Assembly: GCA_027488155.1 (NCBI GenBank)
Contig: JAIYCE010000084.1
Location: 1 to 64,000, forward strand
Length of the DNA stretch: 64,000 bases
Direction: 5' to 3'
Source: Hyphomicrobiales bacterium
GTDB lineage: Bacteria; Pseudomonadota; Alphaproteobacteria; Rhizobiales; Beijerinckiaceae
In this document: positions 36,229 through 43,126 of the stretch, piece by piece
Position numbering within the stretch: the first letter of the stretch is position 1
How the letters are laid out: each line of letters opens with the position of its first letter
Made by a program: the position numbers and the translations under genes
The notes under the pieces: model-generated
What the model saw: only the letters and a program-made list of their open reading frames with translations
What the model was told of the DNA's origin: nothing
Database searches by the model: none

Positions 36229-36368
36229 GCGGATGCGCATAGTTTGGCTCTACAAACAGTGGGCGAATTCAGCGCAGAAGAACCAGCGGTTTTGCACCTC
36301 CGCATATCCACTGCACAAACACATGCGTTATTCCCCCGCAAAAGCGCGGTTTCAGCCGGAGACCGGCA
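36229..36368. repeat. Dispersed repeat, copy B, beside tRNA-Gln
   Basis: The partner of the ~140-bp repeat at 31790-31929, same orientation. It ends 24 bases from the 3' end of the tRNA-Gln gene. Both copies translate to similar short peptides (MRIVW...KNQRFC.SAYP), but substitutions and the lack of a common start and stop argue against a gene. Confidence 0.75.
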
Positions 36369-36392
36369 CAAATCGGTTTTCTGGAAACCGGC

Positions 36393-36467
36393 TGGCTGGG
36401 GCGGGAGGATTCGAACCTCCGCATGGCGGAATCAAAATCCGCTGCCTTACCGCTTGGCGACGCCCCA
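36393..36467 (-). tRNA. tRNA-Gln (anticodon TTG)
   Basis: Read on the minus strand it folds as a cloverleaf: acceptor TGGGGCG with CGCCCCA, D-arm with AAGCGGTAAGGC, anticodon stem GGATT/ATTCC around TTG, T-arm with GGTTCGAATCC, discriminator G and an encoded CCA. The TTG anticodon reads CAA/CAG glutamine codons. Confidence 0.95.
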
Positions 36468-36620
36468 TCAATGGCCGGGAGAGCCGTTTGACATAGGACA
36501 AGGCGGGGGGCAAATGAAAAATGGCCGATTGCCCGAGGAGAGCGCTTTCGCGCTTGCGGAGGCACCATCAGGCGGCTATATGTCGCCGCGCTTACGGGGT
36601 TTCGGCCCTGTTCGTCATGT

Positions 36621-36697
36621 CGGAGTGTAGCGCAGTCTGGTAGCGCACTACGTTCGGGACGTAGGGGTCGCAGGTTCAAATCCTGCCACTCCGACCA
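36621..36697 (+). tRNA. tRNA-Pro (anticodon CGG)
   Basis: A 77-nt cloverleaf: acceptor CGGAGTG with CACTCCG, D-loop with CAGTCTGGTAGCGC, anticodon stem CTACG/CGTAG around loop TTCGGGA (anticodon CGG), T-arm GGTTCAAATCC and an encoded CCA. It reads the CCG proline codon. Confidence 0.96.
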
Positions 36698-36938
36698 TTC
36701 ATTCAAGCGGGGCGGCCATCCCGAGGCCTTTACGGCCCTCTCTGTGTTTCGACCATCACTTACTTGGTGGTCTATGGCCCAGATGGGCTTAGATTGTTTG
36801 TTTTAGCCAGCTCCCACTGCTCCCAGCTTACATGCGGATGCCACTCGTCTGGATATAGCGCGGCTGGATGCAGGCCATTCGCTGCTCTTGCACTTCCCAA
36901 AATGCATCGTTTAGGGGGCCGCAGGAAAGGTCGAGCGA

Positions 36939-37496
36939 TCAATCGCCAAGCTGACCCGGCCTCGCGACCTCATGCTCGACCCAGTGCAATTCCCCGCCAA
37001 AATCCTCGCCCGGGTGCACAGCCAATAGCTCAGTCAGCCGATTGCGGGCGCGGTTAACGCGGCTCTTCATCGTCCCAATGGCGCACCCGCAGATCCCGGC
37101 GGCTTCTTCATAAGATAGCCCCGAAGCACCCACCAAAATCAGGGCTTCTCGTTGATCGGGCGGTAATTTCTGAAGTGCCGTCTTAAAATCGAGGAAGTCC
37201 ATATGACCCATCTGGGCCGGGATACTGGCGAGCCGCGCCGCAAATTGCCCTTCCGGGTCGGCAACCTCGCGGCGTCTCTTGCGGTACTCAGAGTAAAATA
37301 TGTTGCGCAAAATGGTGAAGAGCCAGGCCGACATGTTGGACCCTTCGGTAAAGGAATGCAGATTGCTCCAAGCTTTGACCAAGGTTTCTTGAACAAGATC
37401 ATCTGCGCGGTCCATATTGCCGCACAACGACATGGCAAACGCACGCAGACTGGGGATGGCGGCAAGAAGTGCGGACTTGACGTCCTCGGCGCTCAT
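36939..37496 (-). CDS. ecfG: EcfG-type general stress sigma factor
   Basis: This 185-residue protein has sigma region 2 (DRADDLVQETLVKAWSNLHSF, then MSAWLFTILRNIFYSEYRKRRRE) and region 4 (ALQKLPPDQREALILVGASGLSYEEAAGICGCAIGTMKSRVNRAR). It is the ECF15/EcfG sigma factor of the alphaproteobacterial general stress response, shown by its ATGA overlap with nepR and the divergent phyR. It binds GGAAC...CGTT promoters, of which seven are visible in this locus, including the one driving its own operon. NepR keeps it inactive until PhyR is phosphorylated. Confidence 0.94.
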   Translation of the reverse strand: MSAEDVKSALLAAIPSLRAFAMSLCGNMDRADDLVQETLVKAWSNLHSFTEGSNMSAWLFTILRNIFYSEYRKRRREVADPEGQFAARLASIPAQMGHMDFLDFKTALQKLPPDQREALILVGASGLSYEEAAGICGCAIGTMKSRVNRARNRLTELLAVHPGEDFGGELHWVEHEVARPGQLGD

Positions 37497-37768
37497 GATG
37501 ACGCCTTTGTTGAGGGGTCCTTAGGGTCTTCCGATGCCGGCGCGCCTTTCGCTTCCGGCTTCCCCTGATCGAGCTTTTCCAGCAGATCAAGAAAGCGATC
37601 TGGGACGGGTTGGCTCAGCAGATCATCGTAAACGGCGCGCAACTGCCGCCCGATATGGTCCTGAACCTGCATTTGGATGGAGGCCCCACTCTTTGGAGGA
37701 CGCCGACGGGACCTTCCAGGCGAATCGCCCTTGGCTCCCCGCGCTGGCGTCGTATTGTTCTGGTCCAT
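37493..37768 (-). CDS. nepR: NepR anti-sigma factor
   Basis: This 91-residue protein has the NepR core IGRQLRAVYDDLLSQPVPDRFLDLLEKLD (about residues 39-67), two helices that wrap the sigma factor, flanked by disordered basic and acidic tails. It sequesters EcfG and is itself titrated by phosphorylated PhyR. The stop overlaps ecfG by 4 bases. An EcfG-type promoter sits 39-64 bases upstream of its start, giving positive feedback. Confidence 0.93.
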   Translation of the reverse strand: MDQNNTTPARGAKGDSPGRSRRRPPKSGASIQMQVQDHIGRQLRAVYDDLLSQPVPDRFLDLLEKLDQGKPEAKGAPASEDPKDPSTKASS

Positions 37769-37806
37769 TAATCCCTCCGTGCCGCCCGCTCCGGGCGACG
37801 GTTCCT

Positions 37807-37832
37807 AACGCAAAGGCCCTGCCTTCGGTTCC
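37807..37832 (-). promoter_or_regulatory. EcfG-type promoter of nepR-ecfG
   Basis: On the minus strand GGAAC (37832-37828) is followed after 17 bases by CGTT (37810-37807), a full match to the EcfG consensus. It points into nepR. Confidence 0.85.
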
Positions 37833-37852
37833 CTTTAATCTGCGTGAGTCCG

Positions 37853-37878
37853 GGAACCTTTGCGAGTGCTTGGCTGTT
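37853..37878 (+). promoter_or_regulatory. EcfG-type promoter of phyR
   Basis: GGAAC (37853-37857) is followed after 17 bases by TGTT (37875-37878), one change from the consensus CGTT. It points into phyR about 75 bases upstream of the ATG and lies back to back with the nepR promoter. Confidence 0.7.
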
Positions 37879-37953
37879 GTAAAAGTCCATGGGGTAAGTT
37901 CAGCGTCGCCCACGGTGCACCTTGAGCTTACCAGGCCCCGTATTGAGGTGACT

Positions 37954-38772
37954 ATGCCATCGGCGTCAGAGAAGATTGCTCCCCACCTGCCCTATCTCCG
38001 CCGGTTTGCGCGTGCCCTCACCGGCACACAAACAGTGGGAGACATCTATGTTCAAGCAGCCCTTGAAGCGCTCATTGCTGAGCCCGACCATCTGACGCGG
38101 GCGCGGGATGTACGCACCGTCCTCTACAAGCTGCTCCTAGGGGTGTGGCGCTCTATGCCCATCCATGCTCAGGCCGATGCCAGCACCACCTCCCCTATCG
38201 AGGTCAGCGCGCGCCGCAATCTTGAGGCTATAACGCCGCGTCCCCGGATTGCGTTCCTCTTGCGCTCGCTGGAAGGTTTTTCGATCGAGCAAATTGCGCA
38301 AACACTCGACTGCTCAGTCGCCGACGCACAGAGCCTGATTGATGCCGCGGGGCGCGAGATCGCCGAACAAATCAAAACAGATGTGCTGATTATCGAAGAC
38401 GAACCTTTTATTGCCCTCGATCTGCAAACGCTTGTGGAAGATCTTGGCCATCGTGTTGTCGACATTGCGCGCACACATGCGGAAGCGATTTCTGCCATCG
38501 AGACCTTTAAGCCCGGCCTCATCCTTGCCGATATTCAACTCGCAGATGGTTCCTCAGGGCTGGAGGCCGTCAACGAAATACTCGCTACGATGGAAGTGCC
38601 GGTGGTTTTCATCACTGCCTATCCCGAACGTTTTCTCACGGGCGACCGACCGGAACCGGCCTTCCTTATCACCAAGCCTTTTCTGATCGAGACAGTGAAA
38701 GCTGTGATCAGCCAAGCCTTATTCTTCGACCGCCGTTCACACCGCTCACACAGGATCGAAATGCAGGCTTGA
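37954..38772 (+). CDS. phyR: PhyR anti-anti-sigma response regulator
   Basis: This 272-residue protein has an N-terminal sigma-factor-like domain (about 10-140, including FLLRSLEGFSIEQIAQTLDCSVADAQSLID) and a C-terminal receiver domain (143-260) with acidic residues E148/D149, phospho-acceptor D193 (LADIQLADG) and the conserved Lys in ITKPF. When phosphorylated, the sigma-like part binds NepR and frees EcfG. The ATG at 37954 follows GAGGTG; longer frames run through the divergent promoters. The HWE-type kinase at 41167 is a plausible phosphate donor. Confidence 0.95.
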   Translation: MPSASEKIAPHLPYLRRFARALTGTQTVGDIYVQAALEALIAEPDHLTRARDVRTVLYKLLLGVWRSMPIHAQADASTTSPIEVSARRNLEAITPRPRIAFLLRSLEGFSIEQIAQTLDCSVADAQSLIDAAGREIAEQIKTDVLIIEDEPFIALDLQTLVEDLGHRVVDIARTHAEAISAIETFKPGLILADIQLADGSSGLEAVNEILATMEVPVVFITAYPERFLTGDRPEPAFLITKPFLIETVKAVISQALFFDRRSHRSHRIEMQA

Positions 38773-39088
38773 TACTGAAACGCCAGCATCACAGGTCCGA
38801 ATTTCAACAGCGACAAAGCCAATGCCTGGGCAAAACCCAGCGGCAAGATCACAGGCGAGCATCATAGATTTCAAGGTTTTTAGGTCACTAGAGCACAGCG
38901 CCTGTTCTGCACCGCTGATCGCAACACTGGCTTGCGCCATAGGCTGGCCCGATACGCCAACCCATTTCCACTCAGCATGGCGATAGAATTTTTGCGATGG
39001 CCGTACGATCACAGTCACGAGAAGAATCAATTCTCGACAGTCCGACGATCCTGTTTTTTTGAAAACTCTTGATGGCTCATTGGCGTGC
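38773..39088. other. Intergenic region downstream of phyR
   Basis: About 315 bases. A 123-residue minus-strand frame covers it but runs into phyR and has no domain or good start, so I do not call it a gene. Nothing else is recognisable. Confidence 0.35.
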
Positions 39089-39246
39089 TCACATGCGGCC
39101 CGTGAGCAGCAGTACAATAACGATGATCAAAACAATAGTCAGAAGACCCGATGGTCCAAACCCCAGCCGCGGCTATAAGGCCAAGTCGGAACTGCCCCAA
39201 CCAAAAGCAGAATTAGAATGATTAATGCGATGGTACCGATCGTCAT
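39089..39246 (-). pseudogene. DUF3309 small membrane protein gene with a single-base frameshift
   Basis: From ATG 39246 the frame gives the DUF3309 start (TIGTIALIILILLLVGAVPTW, then PYSRGWG) but then runs out of frame to a stop. Shifting by one base after GGGGTTT restores the family's second half (GPSGLLTIVLIIVIVLLLTGRM) and the stop at 39089. A functional DUF3309 protein is ~50 residues with two membrane helices and is often stress-induced. One missing base in the G/T run explains the break; it may be a real mutation or a sequencing error. It lies 17 bases after the CsbD-like gene and shares its transcript. Confidence 0.7.
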
Positions 39247-39262
39247 AGCTGGTATCCTGACA

Positions 39263-39478
39263 TTAAAGGTTTAAGCCCTGATCGCGGATGAAACGCTCAA
39301 TTTCGGCCGCAGGCTGCATGCGCGTATAGCCATAGCGATGCCGTAAACACTCAATCAGAAACTCACGATTATTCTCAATTCGCTCAAGATCATCGTCTGA
39401 AATGTCGTCCCACTCCATTCGAATTGCACCGCGCATTGCACCCCAGCGAGAACATGTTTCTTCGCTTTGCATCGCCAT
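39263..39478 (-). CDS. CsbD-related stress protein
   Basis: This 71-residue protein contains MRGAIRMEWDDISDDDLERI, then ENNREFLIECLRHRYGYTR and AAEIERFI, which matches the second part of CsbD-type proteins (W..L.DDDL..I.GNRDQL...I..RYGY). CsbD proteins are small, abundant general stress proteins of unknown action. A strong GGGAGG ribosome site and an EcfG-type promoter upstream place it in the general stress regulon. Confidence 0.75.
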   Translation of the reverse strand: MAMQSEETCSRWGAMRGAIRMEWDDISDDDLERIENNREFLIECLRHRYGYTRMQPAAEIERFIRDQGLNL

Positions 39479-39507
39479 GACCTCCCTCGTTCAAACGATA
39501 TAGAGTA

Positions 39508-39533
39508 AACGCGCGCCGCTAAGTACAGGTTCC
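39508..39533 (-). promoter_or_regulatory. EcfG-type promoter of the CsbD-like gene
   Basis: On the minus strand GGAAC (39533-39529) and CGTT (39511-39508) are 17 bases apart, a full consensus match, about 30 bases upstream of the CsbD-like start. Confidence 0.85.
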
Positions 39534-39537
39534 TCTA

Positions 39538-39631
39538 AACGAAAAGACCCGCAACGACCTTAATCGTTGCGGGTCCATGGACGGTTAGAGGCGTGGGAGG
39601 GGGCTCAAACATCCACAACCGCGCATTGCAA
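39538..39631 (-). ncRNA. Candidate EcfG-dependent small RNA with C-rich loop
   Basis: No reading frame fits here, but on the minus strand an EcfG-type promoter (39663-39638) is followed by ~95 bases and then a 12-bp terminator stem with TTTTCGTTT. The transcript would carry CGGTT/AACCG plus GTGG/CCAC pairing (39582-39621) that presents a loop containing GCCCCCTC, complementary to Shine-Dalgarno sequences. Alphaproteobacteria have stress sRNAs of this size with C-rich loops (GsrN of Caulobacter is one). Start and end are estimates: about 7 bases after the -10 box and after the T run. Confidence 0.55.
39546..39575 (-). terminator. Strong intrinsic terminator on the minus strand
   Basis: GACCCGCAACGA and its exact complement form a 12-bp stem around a 6-base loop. 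Only the minus strand shows a T-rich tail (TTTTCGTTT). No minus-strand gene lies upstream of it, so it must end a non-coding transcript. Confidence 0.8.
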
Positions 39632-39637
39632 TGTTTC

Positions 39638-39663
39638 AACGTGCAAAAAGCCCGGGAAGTTCC
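39638..39663 (-). promoter_or_regulatory. EcfG-type promoter of the candidate sRNA
   Basis: On the minus strand GGAAC (39663-39659) is followed after 17 bases by CGTT (39641-39638). It does not face any gene directly; the next element is the minus-strand terminator at 39546-39575. Confidence 0.75.
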
Positions 39664-39695
39664 TGTCAACAAAAATGTGTATTCCTCACATTTGA

Positions 39696-39720
39696 GGAAC
39701 TGCTGTCAGAGCATCGCGTT
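39696..39720 (+). promoter_or_regulatory. EcfG-type promoter of the PRC-barrel gene
   Basis: GGAAC (39696-39700) and CGTT (39717-39720) are 16 bases apart, 37 bases upstream of the PRC-barrel ATG. Its position inside the longer open frame supports the later start. Confidence 0.8.
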
Positions 39721-39756
39721 CACGACAAGGACCACCAAAAGATCAGGGAGATAGTC

Positions 39757-40182
39757 ATGGCTAATTCCTACAATGCATCCGGTAGCGGTTCGGGTATCGA
39801 GCGCGCTGTCAATCTGGAAAATCGTGAAACCGAGCGATTGATAGGCAGCGACAAGGTCGAAGGGACCAATGTTGTGCGGCCAAATGGCGAAACGATCGGC
39901 GAGATTGAACGCGTCATGATCGACAAGCGCTCAGGCCAAGTCGCTTACGCTGTCATGAGTTTTGGCGGATTTCTCGGTATAGGTGAAGACTATTTTCCCT
40001 TGCCTTGGAGCATGTTGACCTACGATGAGAATCTCGATGGCTACGTTGTCGATCTCACCGAAGCGCAATTAAGCGGAGCACCCAAAATTCATGAAACGGA
40101 CAATGACAAAAAATGGGCAGACCGAAAATGGGGGCGTAGCGTGCATGATTATTATGGAGCTCAACCTTATTGGGGAATGTAA
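39757..40182 (+). CDS. PRC-barrel domain protein
   Basis: This 141-residue protein has a PRC-barrel fold at about 28-95: IGSDKVEGTNVVRPNGETIGEIERVMIDKRSGQVAYAVMSFGGFLGIGEDYFPLPWSML. The C-terminus is charged and Tyr/Trp-rich (DYYGAQPYWGM). Stand-alone PRC-barrel proteins of this type are common stress-regulated proteins in Rhizobiales; their action is unknown. The start at 39757 has a GGGAG site. An EcfG-type promoter lies upstream and a T-rich hairpin near 40206-40236 follows. Confidence 0.88.
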   Translation: MANSYNASGSGSGIERAVNLENRETERLIGSDKVEGTNVVRPNGETIGEIERVMIDKRSGQVAYAVMSFGGFLGIGEDYFPLPWSMLTYDENLDGYVVDLTEAQLSGAPKIHETDNDKKWADRKWGRSVHDYYGAQPYWGM

Positions 40183-40255
40183 AGCAATAAGCTCAAATAA
40201 TGTCGACAGACCCTTAAGCACAGGTGTCTTTTTTTAATGCACGATGCGATAAAAT

Positions 40256-40280
40256 GATCCGCCAAATGAATTGGCGGATC
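40256..40280. terminator. Bidirectional terminator between the PRC-barrel and KGG genes
   Basis: A 10-bp perfect stem (GATCCGCCAA with TTGGCGGATC) around ATGAA, flanked by T-rich sequence on both strands. It ends the KGG-protein transcript (minus) and can also stop the PRC-barrel transcript. Confidence 0.75.
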
Positions 40281-40301
40281 ATTCGTTTTGTCCGAATCTC
40301 T

Positions 40302-40589
40302 TTATTGGCTCGGCTGCCCCTCATCACGCCGCGTCCGGCTGCCATGCGAAGCCTCGCCCCCTTTACGTCCAGCTGCAGCTGCCAGTTCATGGTTGCGCGA
40401 GAAGCTGCGATCCTGTGGAGCCACGCTCTGCCCACCCTTTCGTCCAGCGGCCGCAGCCAATTCATGATTGCGCGAAAAACTGCGCTTATGATGCGGTACG
40501 CTTTCACCGCCCTTGCGAGCAATTGCGCGCTGCTTTTCCGGATCCATCGCAGCAAAGCCACGATTCGACTTTTTCGGCTGGTCCACCAT
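40302..40589 (-). CDS. KGG-repeat stress-induced protein
   Basis: This 95-residue hydrophilic protein has three KGG motifs, the family signature: RGFAAMDPEKQRAIARKGGES, then SFSRNHELAAAAGRKGGQS and the same unit again ending RKGGEA. The last two units are nearly identical. Such proteins (YciG/GsiB-like) accumulate in stress and may act as hydrophilins. GGGAGG precedes the ATG at 40589, and an EcfG-type promoter lies upstream, so it belongs to the general stress regulon. Confidence 0.9.
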   Translation of the reverse strand: MVDQPKKSNRGFAAMDPEKQRAIARKGGESVPHHKRSFSRNHELAAAAGRKGGQSVAPQDRSFSRNHELAAAAGRKGGEASHGSRTRRDEGQPSQ

Positions 40590-40621
40590 GATTGCCTCCC
40601 TGTGAAACGCCACATCTCAAC

Positions 40622-40646
40622 AACGTCAGCGACACCATGCAGTTCC
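40622..40646 (-). promoter_or_regulatory. EcfG-type promoter of the KGG-repeat gene
   Basis: On the minus strand GGAAC (40646-40642) and CGTT (40625-40622) are 16 bases apart, about 33 bases upstream of the ATG. Confidence 0.8.
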
Positions 40647-41107
40647 TTTATTTTGTGCGCTCTGGCGAGCACTTGGCCCGTTTCTGGCTTCACCGCACAG
40701 GCGATAAGAGTGACTGAAGCCGCGTTGGGCTTCATATCGTCTTGTACTGAGGAAATGAGAAAATCAGGACACCGCGTACAGTCAGATGAATTATCTTCGC
40801 GCTCACCTGGCGCAGGTTGGCGTCAGCGGAAATAGGATTACGGACGAACTAGAGCTCAGCTGTCAGTATGGTGGGGCAATCTTATGTCGAAGCTGATGGC
40901 GATCGTCTGTTTAACTAGCCTCGCCACGCATGGGCTACGATTTTGAATTGTGCTTTCTGTTGGTATGTTTCTCCGCACCGTAATTGCCGTTGCAGAATGA
41001 TCGCTTCATTGCCATCTGCGACACGATTGATCTAGCCGTATAGCGCATGATCCAGATCTTCAGCGTGTAGGACGTGGAGCGGCATTGCGTGCAGCGTGTT
41101 CGTTAAA
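40647..41107. other. Intergenic region between divergent stress genes
   Basis: About 460 bases with no supportable gene; it separates the divergent promoters of the KGG protein and the sensor kinase. Only very short frames are open. Nothing else is recognised. Confidence 0.35.
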
Positions 41108-41133
41108 GGAACTTGCCTGCGGGTACATGCGTT
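41108..41133 (+). promoter_or_regulatory. EcfG-type promoter of the sensor kinase gene
   Basis: GGAAC (41108-41112) and CGTT (41130-41133) are 17 bases apart, 33 bases upstream of the ATG at 41167. It lies inside the longer TTG-started frame, which supports the later start. Confidence 0.8.
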
Positions 41134-41166
41134 AATTGCCCACTGAGTCTGGCCGAAGGGGCCGAA

Positions 41167-42210
41167 ATGCTTATTTCCGTAAATAGTGCAAAACGCGCCT
41201 TGGAAGAAACGCAACGGCGTGTTGATGATCCTTTAAAGTGGGCTGCGGCCTTCACGGAGCATCTTCCGATCCCTATTTTCGAGCTCAGTACAGCTGGCCA
41301 ACTTATCTATGCGAACGCTGAATGGCGCGCATTTTCTGGCTGTGCGCCAGATGCGCTCAGCGTCATACTTCATCCTGATGATCATTTGGCTTATTGCGAA
41401 GCACTTTCAAACACTTTAACGCAGGGCGCTGCATTTCGTTTGACTATTCGGAAAATGCGGCATGACGGCGTATGGCGAAAAATTCGAGACGATGTACGGC
41501 CTCTTGTACACGATGGAAGGATTGCGGGCTTTGCTGGCTGTTCGACCGATGTCACCGAAGAGATAGAAACGCGCGAAACGGCATTCAAGCTAGGCGCAGA
41601 AATCCAATCCGCCTTTCGTCAACGCGATGTACTGACAACTGAAGTGCATCATCGTGTGAAGAACAATCTACAAGCAATACTCAGCATGATCGGCTTACAT
41701 GCCCGACGCATCACGTCGGAAGAAGCGGGACACGATCTCGGCATCGTGGTGCGGCGTATCCATGCCATGGCCACAATCCAGCAGGAATTGCATGATGATA
41801 CAGATGTTTCCCGGATCGATCTTCTGATGTATGTGCGGCGTGTAGTGGAGGCGCTTTCAAGGCTTCACGATCGTGCTGATGTACGTGTTCAAGTGAACGG
41901 CGATTGGGCCGATGTAAGCATCAGCACGGCAGCTGCGGTCGGAGCCATTCTTGCCGAGCTGATTGCGAATTGCTTCGACCATGGCGTGCGTGATGGCGAA
42001 GGGGAAGTTGTCGTTTCCATGCGGCGTGAAGGTGGGCGCGCTGTGCTCGACTTGGTCGATAGCGGGCCGGGTTATACACCCGCGATTGCGCGCAAAGATG
42101 GAATCGGATTGTTCGTCGTCGAACGGATTGCGCGCCATAGCCGCATCGGCTTGCTGCGCGGAGAAGGCCCTGGAATGCCGTGGCGGCTAACGGCTCCACT
42201 TCAGGAATAG
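41167..42210 (+). CDS. PAS sensor histidine kinase of the HWE/HisKA_2 family
   Basis: This 347-residue cytoplasmic kinase has a PAS domain (about 25-130: FTEHLPIPIFELSTAGQLIYANAEW, ending STDVTEEIE), then a HisKA_2 H-box (EVHHRVKNNLQA, phospho-acceptor about His162) and an ATPase domain with ELIANCFDHG and GIGLFVVERIA. This kinase type phosphorylates PhyR in several Rhizobiales. It has no membrane segment, so the signal is intracellular. It carries an EcfG-type promoter, so kinase and regulon form a feedback loop. Confidence 0.88.
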   Translation: MLISVNSAKRALEETQRRVDDPLKWAAAFTEHLPIPIFELSTAGQLIYANAEWRAFSGCAPDALSVILHPDDHLAYCEALSNTLTQGAAFRLTIRKMRHDGVWRKIRDDVRPLVHDGRIAGFAGCSTDVTEEIETRETAFKLGAEIQSAFRQRDVLTTEVHHRVKNNLQAILSMIGLHARRITSEEAGHDLGIVVRRIHAMATIQQELHDDTDVSRIDLLMYVRRVVEALSRLHDRADVRVQVNGDWADVSISTAAAVGAILAELIANCFDHGVRDGEGEVVVSMRREGGRAVLDLVDSGPGYTPAIARKDGIGLFVVERIARHSRIGLLRGEGPGMPWRLTAPLQE

Positions 42211-42377
42211 GCTTCAGTTAAAGCAATCTGAGCGTGTGCAGCAAGGATGATCACCCCGATCATGAAAGCGAGTGCGGGCGACCCAATCCTAATGTGGTGC
42301 TGGCCCTCGCATCAGCCCCTGTCTGTCCGGTCAGGATTCGTGTCGCTATGGCGCACAGCTAGGCCGTTTAAAACAAA

Positions 42378-42401
42378 AAAGGCCGCCCGAAGGCGGCCTT
42401 T
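42378..42401 (-). terminator. Intrinsic terminator of bioY
   Basis: A 10-bp perfect stem (AAAGGCGGCC on the minus strand with GGCCGCCTTT) around a TTCG-type tetraloop, followed by TTTTGTTTT on the minus strand. It is 25 bases beyond the bioY stop. Confidence 0.88.
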
Positions 42402-42425
42402 CGAAATACGAGAGGGCGAAATCAT

Positions 42426-43007
42426 TCAGCCTTTGCGGGCCGAAAGCCAGAGCACCGGCATCATGGCTGCGCCGAGCGCAATCTTCAGCACCGTCGCCAT
42501 CGCGAACGGAGCCACACCGGCCTTGAACGCTGCCAATGCACCGATCAGACTCGCCAGATAAGCATAGCCGAATGCGAAGATTACGACATGGCCGAGCGAC
42601 ATGACGGCGAGCGAGCCGAGAATGGAACGGCCGAAGCCCTTGTCGCCGCACCAACCCGCAAAGGCTGCCGCAGCCAAAAAGCCCACCAGATAACCGCCCG
42701 TTGGACCCATCATGTAGGCGAGGCCAATGCCGCGCTCAGGTGTGTCGGCGAAGACCGGGAAGCCGAGCGCGCCTTGCATCAGATAAAGACCCACTGTGGC
42801 CGCGCCCAAGCGCAAGCCGCCAGCCATGGCAATCATCAGGACGACCATCGTCTGCATGGTCATCGGCACAGGATAGAAAGGCACTTTCACCTTGGCCGAC
42901 AGCGTCAACAGCGCTGCACCGGCAAAAGCGAAAACGAGACCGCGCAAGATTTCGTCGCGACGCGACTGGACCGGCCAAACCGTAGCCATCAACGATGCAG
43001 ACTGCAT
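42426..43007 (-). CDS. bioY: BioY biotin transporter S component
   Basis: This 193-residue membrane protein has six hydrophobic segments and the BioY features VKVPFYPVPMTMQTMVVLMIAMAGG, LYLMQGALGFPVFADTPERG and MMGPTGGYLVGFLAAA. It binds biotin and works alone or with an ECF energy module (BioMN), which is not in the window. The ATG at 43007 is preceded by AGGAAGAG; a longer frame overlaps the divergent gene's leader. It is divergent from the MBL hydrolase. Confidence 0.92.
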   Translation of the reverse strand: MQSASLMATVWPVQSRRDEILRGLVFAFAGAALLTLSAKVKVPFYPVPMTMQTMVVLMIAMAGGLRLGAATVGLYLMQGALGFPVFADTPERGIGLAYMMGPTGGYLVGFLAAAAFAGWCGDKGFGRSILGSLAVMSLGHVVIFAFGYAYLASLIGALAAFKAGVAPFAMATVLKIALGAAMMPVLWLSARKG

Positions 43008-43126
43008 GAGACTTCTCTTCCTGAACGTGCCGGCAAGACCGGCCGGGCATGTGCCCCTTCCCTCACCATCCTGCGATGTATAGGGTCTCGCCGCGTTCGC
43101 CACAAGCCAGCCGAAAGCCTCAGACC

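Noticed and set aside
36112-36630. 172-residue plus-strand frame
   Set aside because: Overlaps repeat copy B and the tRNA-Gln gene and shows no domain.
36269-36706. 145-residue minus-strand frame beginning MNEWSEWQDLNLRPLRPERS
   Set aside because: It is the well-known spurious translation across tRNA genes; here it spans both the tRNA-Pro and tRNA-Gln genes.
38746-39117. 123-residue minus-strand frame after phyR
   Set aside because: Overlaps phyR and the DUF3309 remnant, has Cys-rich atypical composition and no ribosome site.
40884-40950. 20-residue frame beginning MSKLMAIVCL
   Set aside because: Too short, no ribosome site, and no sign of conservation that can be judged from one sequence.
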